64,000 nt of DNA. Origin: Strigamia acuminata. Lineage: Eukaryota; Arthropoda; Chilopoda; Geophilomorpha; Linotaeniidae. The notes beneath the pieces were generated by a model. That model was not told where the DNA came from and did not search any database. It saw only the letters and a list, made by a program, of their open reading frames with translations. The position numbers were made by a program, and so were the translations under genes. Each line of letters opens with the position of its first letter. Within the stretch, counting starts at the first letter, position 1. The stretch spans positions 13,954,491 through 14,018,490 of the forward strand of contig OX442317.1 of the NCBI GenBank assembly GCA_949358305.1, read 5' to 3'. Below, piece after piece: positions 59,720-64,000 of this stretch.

Positions 59720-62053
59720 CTTCCACTTCATTTCCAGTTAATCATTCTCAAGAACAATTAGAAGAACTGGCATTTACATGGGAGACAAGAGCAGAGATTC
59801 TCGAAGACATGCTGGACGTCTCCTCAAACCAAACGAATGCAGGGGAACTCGAGGCTTCCTACGAAGCAATACAACAGCAAACTACTACTGTCATCGATGA
59901 CCTGTCAATTCTCCAACCACACCTAGATAGGAAAACTTATTTGGGTTACGTAGTCCGATTGGAGAGAATTGGTGCAAGGCTGATTCACTTGCGGAAAAGA
60001 ATGGAGGTAGCCAGCAAGGCTGTAAAGCTGTTGGGTAATGCTGTTGGTCTGCCACCAGCACAGAACCCTGGTACCTTTATCGGCTCCGGACGGAAAAGCA
60101 ACATGAGGTTGCCAAAGTTTGACATGACGAAATACGATGGAAACCCTTTGCGGTACCAAACATACATGGACATGTTTCAAACTTCCGTGGATGAGAATCC
60201 CGATTTATCTGCAATTGAAAAGTTACAATACTTAAAAGTTACTTGTACCGGCGAGGCGGAGAAAGTCGTGGAATCTTTTCCATTAACCAAAGAAGCCTAT
60301 CCATTGGCTTTAGCCGAATTAAAGCGCAAGTATGGATCTGTAACCACTCAAAAGAATGCATTGATAAAAGCTATTCGAGATGTTAAGGCGGTACCCGAGT
60401 TGTATCCAATAGGTCCTGTGAAGAACTTGCTCACTGCAGTCTCATCTTCAATAAGAACCTTGGAGCAGTTACATGTTCCTGTTCGCACCGGTGGAGCATT
60501 TTTGGTTCCAGAACTCCTCAAAAAATTTCCCGCTAAAATTTCAAAACATTTTCATCGACAACATGAAGAGGGGACAGAGAATCTCGTACAGTTTACTGAG
60601 TTTGTAGCCGAAGAACTTCGCTTAGCCGAGTTGTCCGAAGAGGTGGTTCTTGCGCATCGCTCTCTCACTAAGAAGACTGACAAGGGGAAATTTGAACAAG
60701 ATTCCAAAGACAAGAAGGGTAGCATGGCTTCTTGCACGTCTTCGCAAGGAGAAAGTCCTCGATCCAAGTCTAGTCCGAAAGCACAAAACTCAGAAAAGCG
60801 TACAAACTTAGAGTGCGTGTTCTGTGAAGGCAAGCATTTCAACGCTCAATGTGATGCAAAACTTGATGCTGCTGCTCGAGTTGAAATAGTAAAACGCAAA
60901 AGGCTTTGTTTTAACTGCTTGCGTCGCAACCATTCAGTTAAAGACTGTAACGTACACTTTAATTGTCGTACCTGTGGAGGAAGACATCATACGATAATAT
61001 GCATGAAAAAAGGGATTGATTCGGAAGTTACCAAACCTGCACAGCAGAAGGACGAAGGTGTAAGTGCGAATGTATCGTTAGCTGTTTCAAGTGGTCTGCA
61101 ACTTCGGATCTTTACTGCAAATCTTATCAGGAATTCCGGGGAGCCGTACGTAGTACGCGGACTTATCGATACCGGAAGTCACCGGTCATACATTACTCGT
61201 GCTCTCGCGTCTCACCTGAAATTAAAGAAAAAAGGTTCGATTTCCACCTCAATTCAAAGAGTAGATGATGTGAATCCTCAAGCCACATTTCACGACATAT
61301 TCAAGATTGATTTGAAGTCAAGACATGGTCCGCAAAGAGTCAAGCTGGACATTCTTTGTGCTAATACGCTACCTGCCATTCGTTCAACTAACAATCCAAA
61401 GGTCATTGCACAAGTCCAAAAAATGGGACTTGATTTGGCTGAAGAACTCCCATCTAGTACAAACGATATCGATATTATTCTGGGAGAAGATTGTTGGTTT
61501 GATGTTGCGTTAGCAGGCCGGAAGAAAGTCAATGAAAAACTCGAATTATTTCAAACGATATTCGGTTGGGTTTTACATGGAAAGACGGGAAATGTCGACC
61601 TTTTCGAAGAATCACAACAAGTATCTGGTTGCTACGTCTCGTGTTTGGCAGTCGGGGATCCCTTGGAGAAGATTTGGTCACTTGAGTCCATTGGGATCAA
61701 TCCAGGCGAGAAGACAACCGACTTCATACGTGACAGATTCGAGAATAGTTCCAAACGATTGAAAGACGGTCGTTATGAAGTTGTCTTACCGTTCAATGAC
61801 CACATCAACGAGCTCGATTCCAATTGGTCCAATGCACTTCATCAATTAGCTGCTACTCTAAGGAGATTGGATGGTCATCCAGATCTTCAGAAGAGATATG
61901 ATGATGCGATGAATGCTTACCTCGAAGCCAACCATGCCGAGGTGGTTCCTGTTGACGAGATTAACCAAGAATTATTGTATTATATCCCTCACCAACCCGT
62001 AATTCGTGAAGACCGCGAAACCACAAAATTTCGTGTGGTTTTTAATGCGTCGT
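59716..62053 (+). pseudogene. gag-pol: E3 Gag-Pol, truncated at the start of RT
   Basis: This is an open frame of 779 codons from the ATG that E2 hit. It has a DUF1759-like Gag (LPKFDMTKYDGN from about 131), three cysteine knuckles (about 366-430, with CFNCLRRNHSVKDC), and an aspartic protease with a normal D485-T-G motif. An FGWVLHG segment, the region leading into RT (SLESIGINPGE, DGRYEVVLPF) and FRVVFNAS follow. There the E5 LTR begins, adding 19 foreign codons before a stop at 62112. No RT palm, RNase H or integrase remains. E2 also cuts the frame off from its own promoter, which lies to the left of 53566. There are no stops or frameshifts before the break. It is closer to E2 than to E1 in several Gag segments by eye. 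Confidence 0.92.
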
Positions 62054-63632
62054 TGTTGCGAGCAAGAACGCAACAAAAAGGATCTGGAGATTTCACGTTG
62101 TTCATCTTCTGAAAGAAAGAAAAGGCTTTTTAATTTTGTTGTCAAGTTTAGATAGATTTTTAACACATATCTGACATGCCCAGTTGGTTTGCCGCTTTGT
62201 TGTCACGATCCTGGTAGTTCAAGAGGGTTGTCACTTCGCCTGCCACACCTGGAATGTTTGAAAGTTGTGTTTTTAGTCTTTTGTAATTAATTTATGTGTC
62301 TTTTTCACGTTTCTGAGTTATTTCTAGTATTTGTAAGTTCTCTCCTGTTTCCAGTTCACTTGCGAAGGAGATAGGCGTGCATCGGCAAGATGGCCGCCAT
62401 AGCGCAAGTGAACTGGGAGATGGGAAGAACCTGAAATAAGCACAATTGTAGTTTTTGGTGCTTATTTTGCTTGTGATTTAATTTATACTAACTTGTATTG
62501 GTGTTTAAGGTAGTCCACAGGTGTCTTGGGTCGCTGGATGGGCGTTGGACATCGTTTGTGAGCGTTTGCGAGCGTCGGGCGTGAGCGTACGCCTTGCGAC
62601 GCCTCTCGTGGTCGTGTGGGTCCTGCAAATGAGTTGAATTGGTCGGGTTTCAATGCCCAAGCACTGGGAAAGCTGTACTGACCGTTCTAAGACGCAGATC
62701 CATCGTTGAGAAGGCCTGTGAGTCGCTCGCGACCTTGTTTGGCTCCATTCACGTCATTTTAGCAGTTGCATGGTCGCCATCTTGGATTTGGTGCTGCACT
62801 GTTGCCCTGTTATTATTTCTTTTGGGGTTTTGAGGAGACCTGGACATAGGGAATATTTACTAGTTATTGTTTGTATAAATTACCAATATTAAGGGTTGTT
62901 AATCTAAGCTTTTACCTTTGTTATTGTATGGTTGTTACGGGTTAAGGTTTGTGACACTTTGCGCCCTCTTTTGGTGGCAATTGGGGTTTGGGCTCAGCAT
63001 TGTGTTTTGAGTGCAGTTAATGTTAGTTTTAGCCTTTGAATTATCTGTTAAGTTTGAGTGAAGTGCTGTTTGCACAGGTCATACTGTTTTCAAGGTGTTA
63101 GGTTAAGTTTTGCCTTTATTTATGTTAAGTTTGACATCTGTTGTCTATATACGGAAACCTTGTTGGCACTATTGTTATTATTCAAATCTGTATTGTTTGG
63201 TCACTGACATTTATTGTAATCAGGTGACCAGTTGTTAAGAGTAGGTTGCTAAAGAAGCAACTCAGTTGTTATCAGTTGTTAAGTATTAAATCCAGTTGAT
63301 ATTTTTCCTCCTTCTTTGGATAATTTATTCCTGGGTTTCTTTTACTTCAATAAACATGATGACTTGTGAGTAGAGAGCTTTGCCTGCTCTCCTCCTCCCT
63401 GGGAGCCCGGAATTTCTACCCAGCAGCTAAAGAGGTTTTGCCAATCACTTTATCTAGATGCAGTCAGGCCTAGTTTCATGCAGTCAGGCCTAATCCTTCT
63501 TCAAGTTAGGCTTGGGCTCAGAGAGAGGATTTCAGCTTGTTTCATCAACCACTATACAGTCTCGGGCGGTTTCCAGAGTTTGGTGACCAATTCGCCAGTC
63601 CTCCCCTGTGAGATCCAAGGTTGTTTGCTACA
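62054..63632 (+). repeat. 5' LTR of E5
   Basis: The LTR is about 1579 bp, from tgttgcgagc to tttgctaca. The right edge is inferred from the TACA tip 13 bp before the primer-binding site, since no second copy is available. The left tip has a perfect 7-bp inverted repeat, TGTTGCG...CGCAACA (62054-62075). TATATA at 63146 and AATAAA at 63349-63354 are candidate promoter and polyadenylation signals. A 15-bp direct repeat, atgcagtcaggccta, occurs at about 63459 and 63479. Confidence 0.65.
62337..62430. repeat. Inverted repeat with a YY1-like core in the E5 LTR
   Basis: Arms 62337-62364 and 62403-62430 pair, perfectly over 14 bp (62351-62364 with 62403-62416) and partly beyond. The 38-bp loop holds aagatggccgccat, whose complement includes ATGGCGGC, like YY1 sites found in several retroelement promoters. 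The regulatory role is a guess. Confidence 0.6.
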
Positions 63633-63645
63633 GGGAGCTGTTTTT

Positions 63646-63663
63646 TGGTACCGTGATTCCAGG
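63646..63663 (+). other. Primer-binding site of E5
   Basis: It reads TGGTACCGTGATTCCAGG, nearly the same as the E2 site. It marks the start of the internal region. Confidence 0.72.
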
Positions 63664-64000
63664 ATTTCGTGCACGTGTGTACAGAGCGCATGGAAAAGAG
63701 GTCATTTGGATGTTCAGCAAGTGATTCAAGTGGGTTGGTGCGTGCCAGTTGGTTCGTTTGTACGGCTGGTTCCGTGAGCGGCCGGCATCAAGTGCGCACG
63801 CCAGAGAGTCACGTGAGAGCGGCCATTGACGTCCTGAGTCTGCCAAGTCAAACACAACGCAATGTGCAAGTTGAACAGCTACAGCCTGAAAGAAGAAGAA
63901 CACTTTTAGTTATTAAAGTGTATTTTTGGTGGGCTGTTTTCTGGGTTTTTGATGTGTTCCTTCTGGGGGGAGGGGAAGTGTGCTTTTTTGTATTTAAGTT
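63664..64000 (+). other. E5 leader, first 337 bp
   Basis: There is no gene here. It includes aaacacaacgcaat, shared with the E3 leader, and a G-rich run near 63966. The element continues beyond the window. Confidence 0.55.

Larger units (their letters stand above)
51646..62053 (+). mobile_element. E3: BEL/Pao element split by E2 and truncated by E5
   Basis: E3 consists of two pieces. 51646-53566 holds the probable 5' LTR, primer-binding site and leader. 59716-62053 holds the Gag-protease frame up to the first RT motif. Removing E2 together with one atgg joins the leader to the Gag ATG. The right break is the E5 LTR at 62054. RT, RNase H, integrase and 3' LTR lie beyond the window or are gone. 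The surviving frame has no stops or frameshifts, so E3 was young when it was hit. Confidence 0.85.
62054..64000 (+). mobile_element. E5: BEL/Pao-type element, 5' part only
   Basis: E5 is inserted in the E3 RT coding start. The tip TGTTGCG follows tcgt, the expected target duplication, whose partner lies beyond the window. The LTR (62054-63632), primer-binding site and first part of the leader are present; coding regions must lie to the right. The BEL assignment rests on the primer-binding site shared with E1 and E2 and on a leader segment shared with E3, not on protein. Confidence 0.72.

Overview
The window is non-coding satellite DNA plus a cluster of BEL/Pao LTR retrotransposons from an animal genome. 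BEL/Pao elements are known only from metazoans. The base composition, the absence of any recognisable host gene and the mass of BEL copies fit an invertebrate or other non-mammalian animal, but I cannot name the species. I see no host protein gene, rRNA, tRNA or CRISPR array.

Layout. 1-22702 and 31471-50799 are one satellite array (about 42 kb, roughly 295 monomers). Its monomers come in two sizes, 147 bp and 140 bp, differing by one 7-bp indel, plus a 146-bp variant. They are arranged in higher-order repeats: an 11-monomer 1581-bp unit, a 7-monomer 980-bp unit, a 2160-bp unit and a 3449-bp duplication. Element E1 (22703-31470, minus strand) is a complete autonomous BEL/Pao element inserted in the array. 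It has 1274-bp LTRs that look identical, a 4-bp target duplication and one 1750-codon Gag-protease-RT-RNase H-integrase frame. The array ends at 50799 against a lone LTR (E4, 50800-51645) that has no target duplication.

The right end is a nest. E3 (plus strand, 51646-53566 and 59716-62053) is a BEL element with an open Gag-protease frame. E2 (53567-59715, minus strand) landed exactly on its ATGG start codon. E5 (62054 to the window end, plus strand) cut it at the start of reverse transcriptase.

The most notable object is E2. It has 968-bp LTRs that look identical, a perfect 4-bp target duplication, a primer-binding site and one 995-codon frame. That frame encodes BEL Gag and protease but no RT, RNase H or integrase. 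In their place, fused in frame, is a complete type II (TK1-like) thymidine kinase with P-loop, DEEQFF catalytic segment, both zinc CxxC pairs and the GG-x-Tyr lasso. This looks like a host-derived nucleotide-salvage enzyme captured by a non-autonomous retrotransposon, mobilised recently in trans. The kinase would be carried as part of the Gag polyprotein, where it could raise dTTP for reverse transcription. The sequence shows the fusion and its intactness; the function is inference.

The elements share features: TGT...ACA LTR tips, similar primer-binding sites resembling the complement of a tRNA-His 3' end, and 4-bp target duplications where these can be checked. E1 and E2 both have a pyrimidine tract ending in GGCAAT next to the 3' LTR instead of a polypurine tract, and both have a protease motif DPG instead of D-T/S-G.
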